Positions 1 to 9,851 of a DNA stretch of 24,171 bases are shown here, one piece after another (positions within the stretch are counted from its first letter, which is position 1; the number at the start of each line of letters is the position of its first letter). Location: contig JADRCO010000959.1 of NCBI GenBank assembly GCA_021464525.1, positions 1 through 24,171 of the forward strand, read 5' to 3'. Both the position numbers and the translations under genes were made by a program. This DNA comes from Rhizophagus sp. LPA8_4_AMF (lineage: Eukaryota > Glomeromycota > Glomeromycetes > Glomerales > Glomeraceae). A model generated the notes under the pieces. It had not been told where the DNA came from. It did not search any database and was given only the letters and a program-made list of their open reading frames with translations.

Positions 1-39
1 GTGTAACATAAATAATTACGCCACAAATCACATGATAGG

Positions 40-57
40 GGGAGGAAATTTCCTCCC
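40..57. repeat. 18-bp perfect palindrome
   Basis: GGGAGGAAATTTCCTCCC is a perfect palindrome and a small GC-rich spot in an AT-rich spacer that otherwise holds nothing recognisable (1-298). Its role is unknown; it could be a footprint of a mobile element or a dimer-binding site. Confidence 0.5.
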
Positions 58-298
58 GGTTAAGTTTAGTAATTCTCTTATTTTAATTACTAATATATAA
101 TTTATTCAATTACCCTTTGTTTTTAAATAACTTCTTTTCTTTATTTTTACTATATTGTAACACACTGTAAATCTTAAAATATCTTCTATTTATCGTAAAT
201 TACAATATTTTATTTATATAAATAATATTACAAATTCAATATTTTTTAAAAAAATATTATACTTTCCAATAACATTTATCAGATTAATAATTTTTTTT

Positions 299-1085
299 TC
301 ATTCAAACTTAACTTCCATTTTAAGAAAAGAAGTGAACTTAATTATATATTTCAATATCTTATTTTCTAATTCTTTGCAAACTCTGAGAAGTCCAGATCT
401 ACATTTAAATGGTTCATTTACGTCTGCTATTTCTATATCATATTTTCTAAAAATCAAAGAAATTAAACACTTTAATTCTAATGTTGCTAATGTTCTTCCT
501 GGACAGATTCTAATTCCACCTCCCCATATAGTAAAAGAATCTTTCATATGTAGTTTTTCAAGTAAATATTTATCATTTTCTTCAAATTTATAAAACCTGT
601 CAGGATCAAATCTTTCAGGATCGTATTTCTTACTTTTCATCATTGCACCATAAAGCATTTGAAATGAAGTTTCAACTACATCTTTTTCAACATTTACACG
701 AGGAATTACAAAAGATAGATGATGATGACGATGTACTTCTTTCATAACTGCTTCACAATATTTTAATTCATCAAGATCCTTAGACGTTATGGGTCTTGTT
801 AAGGCTTTTCCAAAAACCGACTCAATTTCTTGTCGTAATCGTTGTTTCACTTCAGGATAAGTTCCAATATAATATATGGCAAAACAAATTAAATTTGCCA
901 TATATGACCAAAAGATTTGGAAAGAAATATATTTCAATTTTAAAAAGTGAATGCATAGTTCTTTTTAAAATAAATTTTATTTACAGTACCTCCTCCAAAT
1001 AACATGCCGATCTAACGGTGTATTCTCAATTTCAATTCTTCTTTCTTTAATAATATTATATATTTATCAAACAAATAATCTCTAT
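299..1085 (-). pseudogene. Cytochrome P450, truncated and disrupted
   Basis: The open part (299-937) is the C-terminal half of a P450 monooxygenase. It shows the K-helix ExxR (EVHR), the PERF region (DPERF, then DPDRF) and the haem loop WGGGIRICPGR, where the usual first Phe of FxxGxRxCxG is Trp; the Cys would ligate haem iron. The I-helix is broken. Its usual acidic-Thr-Thr core is missing just before the stretch ANLICFAIYYI, while a separate in-frame piece LFGGGT lies upstream at about 988-1005. About 60 bp of AT-rich DNA with no usable splice acceptor separates the two. Further upstream, P450-like pieces IKERRIEIENTPLD (about 1010-1052) and DYLFDKYI (about 1054-1081) occur in different frames. 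The first 200 or so residues are absent. The Met that opens the ORF is therefore not a true start. I read this as a decaying copy of an expanded P450 family. A badly assembled gene is less likely. Confidence 0.8.
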
Positions 1086-1200
1086 TTTTAAAAAATTTTT
1101 AATTTGTCCACGAATAAATGGGACATAATCACATAATGACGAATAAACTTATTAAAAATAAAAAAATAAATCAATCCTCTATCGATGATTGAATAAAATT

Positions 1201-2170
1201 TTCATTTAAAGAGTCGCCCAAAACCAAAAACCTTTTTTCATTGGACAGGTTTTGGACAGATCATATGACAAAAAATTTAATTTAGGTCAGAATTATGACT
1301 AATTTTGGCCAATATTTTAATTTAATCTTTAAATATTATTTTTAATATTATTTGATTTTACATCATTTAATTTATTAAATATTTACTTTTTTTAACATTC
1401 CAGCATTATATTTTTGTTTTAATTTTTAGTTTCAGTTGATGAATAGTAGAAGTGTAGAACTTTTGAGCAGTTTTAAAATGTTCAAAACTATGTCCAAAAT
1501 TGTGTCCAAAACTGGTTTTGAACAGTCTAGCCCTGTTCATTTCTAGATCGGACTGGATTGATCGCAAAATGTGCCCTTAAATTATTGGTTTGTTGAAACG
1601 ATCAGAGGTCGGTCAAACCGATCCACAAAAATTGGTGTTCACCCAGATTGGGTTTGATAAATTGAACGCAAAGACCAATCATATTTATTGTTAGTATTAT
1701 GATCGATCCAACTACAACAATTTTATTGGTTATTTTTTTTCCCGATCTGAACGATCCAATCTAGAACTGAACGGGGCTATATATGTGAGGAGGGGGCAGT
1801 GTTGGGTTTTGGACAGATTTTTAGGATTTGATAAAGTTTTGGACAAGTTTTGGACATATTAAAGGCTGTGTCAATCCGTTAATTAATTGGACAAACGGAT
1901 ATCAAACTAAGTTTAAATCATCTTATAGATAACTAACCTGCAGTATCAAATTTTATAAAATCAGCATGCTATAAGCCATAATTGTCCAATATTAACTTGG
2001 TGATTATACTGTGGGATAGTCATCTAATATGATAATTCAGATTTTTGGATAAATCAACTTAACGGTTCGAGACACTAGTCCAAAGCTCCAAAACTGATAG
2101 TTTTGGACAAACTGAGGGGAGCTATACAAGGTGTAGTTTGGGCCAAGATATAAAATTTTGGCCAACATTA
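1201..2170. repeat. Repeat-rich spacer with many TTTTGGACA motifs
   Basis: At least seven copies of TTTTGGACA or close variants occur in this stretch, for example near 1242, 1250, 1806, 1836, 1846 and 2100 on the plus strand and near 1492 and 1503 on the minus strand. Several form inverted pairs around the MITE at 1528-1779. This looks like a degraded non-autonomous element with subterminal repeats into which another MITE inserted. No coding region was found between 1086 and 2699. Confidence 0.5.
1528..1779. mobile_element. MITE with TAGCCC termini
   Basis: The ends form an imperfect terminal inverted repeat. The left end reads TAGCCCTGTTCATTTCTAGA and the reverse complement of the right end reads TAGCCCCGTTCAGTTCTAGA, two mismatches in 20, and similarity continues a few bases further. 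The terminal TA may be a TA target duplication, which would fit a Tc1/mariner-like or other TA-targeting family. The 250-bp interior has no ORF, so the element would be non-autonomous. Confidence 0.65.
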
Positions 2171-2207
2171 ATATTGCCGGTATTACATACTAACTTCCCC
2201 AGCGTAA

Positions 2208-2581
2208 CCACCAAAAAATTACTGTCACGTGATAAATTTTACCGATCATAACTAAAAATGGCTAGATCAATTTATCGGAAAATTTGGTTTCAAGTTTGAT
2301 TATAGTTAAACAAGAGGTTATGAATGCCATTTCTTAACTTCTATATTGAATTTTGTAAAAGTTGACTTTATTAAGAAATTGGTATTCAAAACCTCCATTT
2401 TTACTCTAAGTAAATTTGCAGAACAAGCAAAAATACATATAGGATTTGGTTTTAAAAACTGCATAGTGCTTTCACTAAGTTTTATTTGAAAAACGAAGTG
2501 AAATTTTTTCGGTAAATTTTATCATCTATTTTTGGAAATGATCTGTAAATTTTAGTCACGTGCCAGTAATTTTTTTGGTGG
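2208..2581. mobile_element. Foldback element with long inverted arms
   Basis: The left end CCACCAAAAAATTACTG followed by TCACGTGA is repeated inverted at the right end (CACGTGCCAGTAA, seven T, GGTGG). Arm similarity runs for about 54 bases at the tips. It returns near the centre, where GAGGTTATGAATGCCATTTC pairs with GAAATTGGTATTCAAAACCT. Most of the 374 bp is therefore self-complementary with divergence, as in a foldback element or MITE. Both tips carry a CACGTG box. The right tip lies 118 bp before the SLD5 start codon, so it may contribute to that promoter. Confidence 0.7.
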
Positions 2582-2658
2582 AAATCCGTTATTTTCGCTT
2601 AGTCACTTAGTCACATGTTGGTGACAAAATTGGTAGATCTACAGTAGATTCTAAACAA

Positions 2659-2664
2659 ACGCGT
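2659..2664 (+). promoter_or_regulatory. MluI cell-cycle box (ACGCGT) before SLD5
   Basis: ACGCGT lies about 36 bases before the SLD5 ATG, followed by TCTCGCGA at about 2675. In yeasts ACGCGT binds MBF (Swi6-Mbp1) and drives late-G1 expression of DNA-replication genes, which fits a GINS subunit. Function here is inference from motif and position only. Confidence 0.45.
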
Positions 2665-2699
2665 ATTGTAGAAATCTCGCGATTATTTCACTAAAAAAA

Positions 2700-3805
2700 A
2701 TGTCTCGTATTTTTGCTCTAGATGAGCTAGGAACATCAAGAGGGCGTATAATACCTACTCGGCCTATACGAGAAATACCTGATATTGATATTGATCTTGA
2801 TATCGATGATTTATCAGATAGTGATGTAGAGGATAAAAAGCAACAAGAAACTCAATTGCAAGTTGGAGAAGTATATAATAGTTATGAAACATTGAAAAGA
2901 ACTTTGATTAATGAGGAATTTTCACCGGAAATTTTAGAGTTTCAAGATAGTGCTATAAATAATTTAGATAAATTAATACAAGAACAAGTACGTAATAAAT
3001 AAAAAATTATATAAATATTCTGTTTAGATATTTTTTTTCTAAATTTTTTTTTTATTTAAAGAATGCTATTTCGAGTGATATGTTGTTAATTCGTGAAAGA
3101 AAACCTTTTGGTGTGCTTCTATTTAGTGATATTGATCGTATTAAATATATTATGGAAAAATATTTGCTATGTAGAAGAGTTAAGGTATCATTACACGATT
3201 TTATTTATTATAGCCGAAACATTCAAGAACACTAAAATTTTTATTTATTCAAGATTGAAAATCAAGTCTTGAGCATTCTCTCATCTCCTATATATAAAGG
3301 AAGATTATCCGAAGCCGAATTAAGACACGCGGAAGAGTAATTTTTACTTTATTTATTATTAACATATTATTTTTCAAATTTTTTTAACATTATATATTTC
3401 ATTTAGTTATAAGAAATTACTTGAAGATTATCTAAAAGCTGAACTTGGTAACAAACTTCCAGAAGACTGTTTGGAAGATGGTCAGTTTTTTCACGTAAAT
3501 CATAATAAAGTTTAATTGGTTATTCAAATAATTTGGTTTATAGGTGTAATAAAGACTTTTGAAAAAAGACCGGATCTTTCGAAACCAGTATTTTGTCGCG
3601 TTATAAAACCTTTAGTTCCTAAGGATTCACAAGACACGTAACAAAAAAAAAAAATTATTTTGCTGGTGATATTTATTAAAATACATAAATTAACTCATTT
3701 TGGAATATTTTTAGTAATTTAAAACACGAACCAGGAGATGTTATTATGGATAAATATATGTATATGAGAGATGCTCTCGAAGATAAATCCGTAGAATTAA
3801 TATAA
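2700..3805 (+). CDS. SLD5: GINS complex subunit SLD5
   Basis: Sld5 is a subunit of the four-protein GINS complex, which joins Cdc45 and Mcm2-7 to form the replicative CMG helicase in the nucleus. Six exons (2700-2987, 3062-3184, 3254-3336, 3407-3480, 3544-3637, 3715-3805) keep one frame and give 250 aa; the human protein has 223. Recognisable parts are an acidic N-terminus (about residues 25-45), the GINS A-domain helices with FSPEILEF and DRIKYIMEKYLLCRRVK, a helix ending YLKAELGNKLP, and a B-domain ending in VELI, like the VQLI that closes human SLD5. The start is the first ATG after a run of A and opens the conserved frame. It converges on the p47-type gene. An ACGCGT box lies just upstream. 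The N-terminal 30 residues are not conserved in a way I recognise. Confidence 0.88.
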
Positions 3806-4158
3806 TTTGAAAATTATATTTTCACCACTGACAAAGCCAAGCAAAAGCAACTTTTTAAATATTCTTGAGAAAAGATTAGAAAGATCAGATTAATTGAGAG
3901 GTAAATATATTTGAAAATATAAATATAATATTGACTAAAAGGTATACAATATACATTAAAATTTAGAAGCTGCTTTTTAATGAAGCTGATTTAGGTTTAT
4001 TCATAAAAAAATTGCATAAGCGTGGCAACAATAATTTCATAGATTAATTTTTTGTTTTTAATAACTCATTTAATAATAAAATTTTCAAAATACATGTTCT
4101 TTGTAAAAAAGTATTAATAACTCCTAAAATTAGTCTTGATTATGCAATAAAAGTTATA
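3806..4158. other. Convergent spacer between SLD5 and the p47-type gene
   Basis: These 353 AT-rich bases hold the 3' untranslated ends of two convergent genes. Several AATAAA-like words are present, but I cannot choose a polyadenylation site. No further coding sequence is seen. Confidence 0.6.
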
Positions 4159-6218
4159 TTAAATGTATCTTTGAACAACCACCGAATTAAGGAGGGATGC
4201 GTCGATTAATGTTTGTCTCTCATCTTTAAGATCTCTTGATGGAAATGTAGTTTGTAAAATATAGTTACGTTGTGCTTCTCCAACCCGTGAACTAATTAAA
4301 TTAAGAAATATTATTTTAGTGAAATTAAAAATATAAATGTATTTTACATAAAAGAAACACGTACGCATTAATGAAACTTCGAATGTCTCCAACTGTGTGT
4401 GTATGATTAAACCTGGAACGCAATCTAAAAAAGCGAAAAGATAGTTAATTGAATAAAATCATAAACTTTATATAAAGTTTTTTTTAAGTTTACCTTGTTC
4501 CATCACCTAATCGGATTTGAATGGATGTTATTGGTAACGATTCATCTATTTCTAATTCTCTTGCTCTTGGTGCGGCTTCACTTGATGAAGAAGTTGAGGG
4601 ATATGCACCTGGTGTACTGCTAGTAATTACAGTCGGTGTAGGACTAAAAAATAATTAAGGTAAGTAATTTTATTTCCACAATAATATTAGGCAAAACTAA
4701 CTAACCTTCCAAGTCTTTGCCCAGAGCCTGAAAATGGCTTGGAAGGCTGTTTTGGTGGAGGTTTATAATCCTCATCTAGCCTGCGAGCTACACGTACATC
4801 CACTGGCTGATCTTGCCTTACATTTAGCAATGCCAAAGGAGCGCGCCTGTATATATTTTACAGGGATCATTAATTTCCATATATCTCCAATGCGCTTGTA
4901 AAATCAGAAATATAGTATTATTTACCCGCTATTGATAGCTCTTAAGAATTCTTCGTTCGCTGGATCATCATAAGACATTAGTGGACCATCCTCAATGCTG
5001 AACCCATTTCTCCAGAATGTTAAATGACGAACAACCTGCAGTTAATTTAAAATGTAAATCATCCATCACAAGGTTATACACAGGCAGTCTCGATAAACCG
5101 GGCTCATCCGTTCCATTAGAAAAATCCGATATATCAAGAAATTCGATATATTAATAATAATCCGTTCCAGACCCAACTCCGGTATATCGAAGGTTCTGGT
5201 TTATCAAAGATCCGGTTTATCAAGATTGCCTATGTAATTAAATTTGAATATATTGGATTTACCGGAGTAGGTGGTTCTGTTGGTGCGGTTGATGTAGTTG
5301 GATTATTAATTACAACGGAAGGCTCTTCTTCGCTTCCAAGCTTATAACCTAACGTTTGAAATGAATTTTATTGGTAAGATAAAATAATAAACGTTATTAT
5401 TGAGTAAGCATTAAGTTACAAACCGGTTCCGGAAAAAAAAGAATTTTCAGGTGGTCTAGTAACTTCTAGTTCTTCAGCAGGTCCACGCCCACTTCTGTTA
5501 TATAAATAAAAACCAATCAATCGCTGCTGTAAATATGATCATAAACATAATAAAAGCTTTATTTGAATGTCATAAATTACTCTGATGCCTTCTTTAAGAT
5601 GTCTGAAACTAATGAGTTCGATGGCTTTGTTGGTTTAGCATTAGGGTTCTGCATAAAGATACCACTACATATTCCAATGAAAATGTTACAATATTGTAAA
5701 TATATTATTAAAGAATAGGATTTAAGAATTACATACGATTTTTCGCCTCCAGCAAACAAATTTTCGCGTTCCTCGTCCTCTTCTTCTTCTTCAGACTGTT
5801 CTTTATCAAGATCATGTAAAGTAGCGAAAGAGCTTAGGGAAGAATTTAAACATTAGAAAGCAAAACATAAATGTTTAATAAAACAAATTGGTTTAAAAGA
5901 AAAGATTCTAACATACCTTCTTGGGGCCGTTGTAGAATGCGTTCCCTGAAATGGCCCTCCAGTATCGCGAGAGCCCGAAGCAGTGACTTCGGGTTCCCCA
6001 ATTGTTGATTCTGCATTCGTACCATCGTAATAATTAACTACAGCCGCCTATTAAATAAAAAAAAACGCGACTCAGAAAATGAACAAAAGTAAATTAATTC
6101 GTAAACAACTAAGTACATTTAGATCCCAATTAGTTGCTTCTAAATAGAATCGTGCTTGTTGTTCGTTACAAGAAACAATTCCAGTGAACTGTTTAATCAA
6201 ATCAGCTTCGTCAATCAT
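4159..6218 (-). CDS. SHP1: UBA-SEP-UBX protein, p47/Shp1 type (Cdc48 cofactor)
   Basis: p47/Shp1 recruits the AAA ATPase Cdc48/p97 to ubiquitinated substrates and to Golgi and ER membrane fusion. Eleven exons (6218-6117, 6047-5917, 5832-5737, 5664-5581, 5494-5424, 5348-5263, 5035-4926, 4846-4706, 4643-4494, 4424-4365, 4291-4159) stay in frame and give 387 aa; human p47 has 370. The N-terminal UBA domain (residues 1-43) contains [20 protein letters not shown]. An acidic run follows, then the family signature FAGGEKSG. The SEP domain begins near residue 191 ([20 protein letters not shown]). The UBX domain fills about residues 299-387 and keeps the Cdc48-contact residues, the Arg of IQIRL and the Phe-Pro of TTFPSRDL. 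The start ATG begins the UBA helix. It is divergent from SF3B5, with 180 bp between start codons. The 227-bp intron 6 carries a MITE. Confidence 0.92.
5079..5234. mobile_element. Tc1/mariner-type MITE inside an intron
   Basis: The left end CACAGGCAGTCTCGATAAAC matches the reverse complement of the right end, CATAGGCAATCTTGATAAAC, with three mismatches in 20. A TA lies directly outside each end (5077-5078 and 5235-5236), the duplication expected of Tc1/mariner/pogo transposases. The 156-bp element has no ORF. It makes up most of intron 6 of the p47-type gene, which is much longer than the other introns. Confidence 0.75.
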
Positions 6219-6398
6219 AATGAGATTTAGAGAAATTCAAATTAAATTCGTATCTTCATTTATTTTATCCAGATGTTATACAAAAACATGCAAACATGCA
6301 TAACTTACGTGTACGTAGTACGTCTGTATGTGTATTTTTTAAAAAAATTTCACGTGATAGTTATTGTTTCTTCACTTTTGACGAATTTCTTTAGCAAA
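6219..6398. promoter_or_regulatory. Divergent promoter, p47-type gene / SF3B5
   Basis: Only 180 bp separate the two start codons, so the genes probably share a promoter. It contains TTTCACGTGAT near 6348, an E-box of the CACGTG class that in fungi can bind bHLH factors such as Cbf1. No TATA box stands out. Confidence 0.55.
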
Positions 6399-6991
6399 AT
6401 GGTATGTGTATCATTAAAAAAGTTAAATTTATAAAACGCATAATTAAAAGATGTTTGTGATTATAGGATCGGTTTAATCTTAATAGTCAACTCGAACATT
6501 GTAAGTTTTTGCAGTAAAACCTTCTCTAATTGCACACTATGACTCAGTCTATTATTTGCCCACACTGGACATTGCATTTATAGTAGTTCCTTTAATATCT
6601 GACTTTTATTAATCTCATTTATTAAATTAGTACAATCTAAATATGTTGGAACTGGCCATGCAGATACAAATAAATTGTAAGTGATATTGGCAGCTTTTTT
6701 TTCTTCTTATTTAAAAAATTAATTGACTTTAAACATAGCGAATGGATGGTAAATCAACATCGAGATAGTTACGCTTCGTATATTGGTCATCATTCTTTAA
6801 TTTCTTATTTTGCCGTAGCACAAAACGAAAGCATTGCTAGGGTGAAATTTGAGTTTGTCGAAGTAAGTGTTATTGCCGACAATAAAAATTTTTTTTTTTT
6901 CACATTATTTTGAATTAAATTAATCATTAAATATTTTCGTTAAAAGAAAATGCTACAACCTTGTGGATTGCCTGTTCCTAGAGATGAATAA
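6399..6991 (+). CDS. SF3B5: Splicing factor 3B subunit 5 (SF3b10/Ysf3)
   Basis: SF3B5 is the small subunit of the SF3b part of the U2 snRNP, packed against SF3B1 and SF3B3, and helps in branch-site recognition in the nucleus. Five exons (6399-6401, 6467-6500, 6631-6676, 6739-6862, 6947-6991) give 83 aa; the human protein has 86. Conservation is strong throughout: NSQLEHLQSKYVGTGHADT, then FEWMVNQHRDSYASYIGHH, YFAVAQNES, and MLQPCGLP near the C-terminus. The first coding exon is only the ATG: the donor GTATGT follows it directly, and exon 2 begins GATCGGTTT, matching the DRY/DRF start of the family. Downstream it converges on PRP4 with 229 bp between stop codons. The identification is secure; only the start exon rests on splice-signal logic. 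Confidence 0.92.
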
Positions 6992-7220
6992 CTATTCACA
7001 GTTTATTAGAATTTTTTATAATATTATAATGCATTATAATCATCCAAAAAACGTTTACTGATTGTTATTTGAAGATTAAAAAATTTAGCTAATGCGAATT
7101 TCTATTTTAACGTGGAAATTTTAATATATTGGCGAACTTAATTTTAATGTTAAAAATTTTTTTAATGAAAATAAATAATAATACGATTATAAGTCACTAT
7201 GTATTACGAGTTACTTTATT

Positions 7221-9622
7221 TCAAATTGGCAAATTTTCATTTGCCCACAATTTAAATGTCCGATCAAATCCAGAAGAAGCAATAAATCCATTATCTAAAG
7301 GCAAATAAATATATATAAGTATAAAAAAAAAAATAATATAATGATTCAATCTTTAGTTGAGCGTATATACTAACCTGCAACGTCTACAGACATAACTTTT
7401 CCGTCATGTCCTGCTAGACTCTTTAACAAGTTCCAATCATCTGCAGACCATATATTAATAAATCCATCGTATCCGCTACTTACTAAATACAATCCAGATA
7501 ATACGGGTTTAATGCCATTTACCAGTTCATCATTAGCTAATGTCACTGAACCATGGAAAAACCTTGCTTCCGATACAAGAGATTTATGTGCAGCGATAGC
7601 ATATATACATCGCAAGGTTCGAATGTCCCAAATTCGAATCGTATTGTCAGCACTTCCAGTAACAACTTGATAACTAGAGAATGAAAAAATTGTCTGTAAG
7701 CAATATTAAAAATAATGTATTATTAGTGTTTATCACTTACCCGCTTGGTGAAAAGTCCACTGATAAAATATCTTTGACATGTCCCTCTAAAACCATCGTA
7801 GATCTACCTGTTCTTAAATCCCATACTCTTCCTATTGCATCTAATCCGCTACAAAAAAGAAAAGACAACTAAATTAAGGTTTCTTCAGATCTCATCGCTT
7901 CTTATCAAAAAAATTCAAATACCCTGTGGCGACTAATGAACCATCTATTTGGAATTTAATTGCATAGACTTCTCTTGAATGTCCTTCTTGTAAAAGCAAC
8001 TCTTCTGTAGTTTCGACGTCCCAGAGACGCCATGAAGTATCATAACTATATATTAAAAAACATTTAATATGAAACAAAGTAATAATTATGATGATGAAAT
8101 TTAAGAAATACCTCGCCGATCCAAGAAACCGTCCAGAAGGATGAAAGTCAATCTTTGAAACCCTAGCAGTATGTCCTTGTAATGATGCCAATGGTGATTC
8201 ACTTTCTAATGACCACAAGTTAATAAACCCATCAGCTCCTCCCGATGCCAAATTTACTACACTTCTATCAATGGATATGGTTGACTGTGGATGCCAAGAA
8301 ACTCCCCCGACTCGATCAGTATGACCTAATATTTGTGTAAATAAGTTAAAATAATGATAAATGATATCTTACAAAGTAATAATACAAACCTTTTAAAGTA
8401 GCAAATGCATTACAACTTGGTACACTCCATATCTTACATAGTCCAGACCACGAACCAGTAGCAACCAGATTACAATCTGGTGAAAAAGTACATTGCGAAA
8501 TTGGACGATCATCTCCAATTTGAGAACTGAAATTTGCATAAGACTAAAATTATATAGAAGAATCAAGATTAACTATTAAACGTTTGGTCTTAAGCAAAAA
8601 ACTTGTTCAAAATTCAGTTGCCTTTAATTCTGTAAATAAATCCTTTCGTAATGATTTTAGCTGAGGTAATGGTAAATCATATTCCAAACGTTGCTTTTGA
8701 AGTCGATCTCTTGCCCTATAAGGAAAATAGTCAATATACTTTGTGGATCAATATATAATTATATTTAATAACTAACCTGGGTAAAGAGTAACTTGCCATC
8801 CATCGCCGAGCTTCTAACAATTCTGGAGTTCCTTGAGTGAAAAACTCTTCCTCTTTCTTGATTTATAAACACGAACTAAGTCCACTTGTTCGTCAATAAG
8901 TTATTCAATAAACACATAACAATTATGGTCGCACAACCCATACCTCTTCTTCAGATTCGGATGCGGATGATTCTTCCTCATCAGGAACAATTTCAGTTCC
9001 TTCTTGTTTTGAAAGTAAATATCGTAGACGATCGCGTCTATCTCCGGGCTATTAAAATTGATACGTTATTATAAAAAATTTTAGAATATACTATGTTAAT
9101 TGAAAATTTTGCTTACGCCTTCACCAAACAAACATTGTGGCTCTCCCAACTCTCTAAGCTTTGCTCGAACGCGTCCATCATCAGTTGGTACTGCGAGTGT
9201 TCTGGCACGTTTCTTACGTTCAAATTCATCCAAAATTGCTTGGTGTTCCTCACGTGATTTTTTAGACGATTCGGATAATTCATAATTCATCGAACTGTCG
9301 ACTGTGAAATAATAATTTTGATGAACATTATCCTGCAAATCATTAAAGAAATAAATCTTCACCAACCTAAATCTTCTAGAGAGACTCCATTTAAGTCCTT
9401 TACGTATATAATTATTCAAATTATCAAGTGAGTCAATAAAGCTGAGACAAATGGACAACTATGACAAAATCATACTTCTGCAACTGTTGTCTTCCTTCTA
9501 TTTTGACGTTCAGTTTCTTCAATGCTACCAAAATGAACTCGTCTAGATAACGTACTAGACAATGAGATTTCACCAGAACGCTTGTTCGGCTTATTACTAT
9601 CTATATCCATAGGAGTTGACAT
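7221..9622 (-). CDS. PRPF4: U4/U6 snRNP protein PRP4 (WD40)
   Basis: Prp4 binds Prp3 and the U4/U6 snRNA duplex in the spliceosomal tri-snRNP. Twelve exons (9622-9476, 9397-9367, 9301-9117, 9048-8944, 8856-8777, 8715-8622, 8543-8390, 8325-8112, 8045-7923, 7848-7741, 7673-7375, 7294-7221) stay in frame and give 537 aa; human PRPF4 has 522. Early on it has [12 protein letters not shown], like the YGSLEEKER of the human protein. The SFM (splicing factor motif) domain lies at about residues 75-121, with EFERKKRAR and [14 protein letters not shown]. Then comes an acidic linker and the helix [16 protein letters not shown]. Seven WD40 blades from about residue 215 end in KIWSV, NLWSL, RLWDV, RVWDL, RIWDI, NIWSA and KLWAN. 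Exon 2 is only 31 bases. The intron after exon 6 has a GC donor. It is divergent from the PMT4-type gene, with 229 bp between starts. Confidence 0.92.
8544..8621 (-). other. GC-AG intron in PRP4
   Basis: The exon ends TTAAAG and the intron starts GCAACT, ending TTTTAG. Reading through hits TGA after four codons (Ala-Thr-Glu-Phe). Splicing at GC joins FTELK to [14 protein letters not shown], matching the family alignment without gap or frame change. No GT nearby gives an in-frame joint. Confidence 0.8.
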
Positions 9623-9851
9623 GTTTAAGGATGTAACATGCAAATGGCTGTTCGCGAAGCCGATTTGTTTTTTATCAGCCTCATATATTTTTTTTCCACG
9701 TTTTTGTACAACTTGAGAGAATATTTATTTAGTTTGTTGTCACTTAATTTCATCACTTCAACCAATAGAATTTAAACAACAAAAATTTATATTTTCGATA
9801 AAAATAAGCATGTAATTCAAATTTTTGAATTTGTAAGTATAGACAAAAAAA
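9623..9851. promoter_or_regulatory. Divergent promoter, PRP4 / PMT4-type gene
   Basis: The 229-bp spacer between two start codons must hold both promoters. A CCAAT box at 9762-9766 (ACCAATAG) lies 86 bases before the PMT4-type start and may bind a Hap2/3/5-like complex. The palindrome TTCGCGAA near 9651 lies close to the PRP4 start. These are motif observations only. Confidence 0.5.

Noticed and set aside
2061-2075. GGTTCGAGAC, like a tRNA T-loop
   Set aside because: No matching acceptor, D or anticodon stems around it.
9096-9458. Single open frame of 120 codons including PRP4 exon 3
   Set aside because: Its N-terminal third is intron sequence; the family alignment needs the 31-base exon 9397-9367 joined to 9301.
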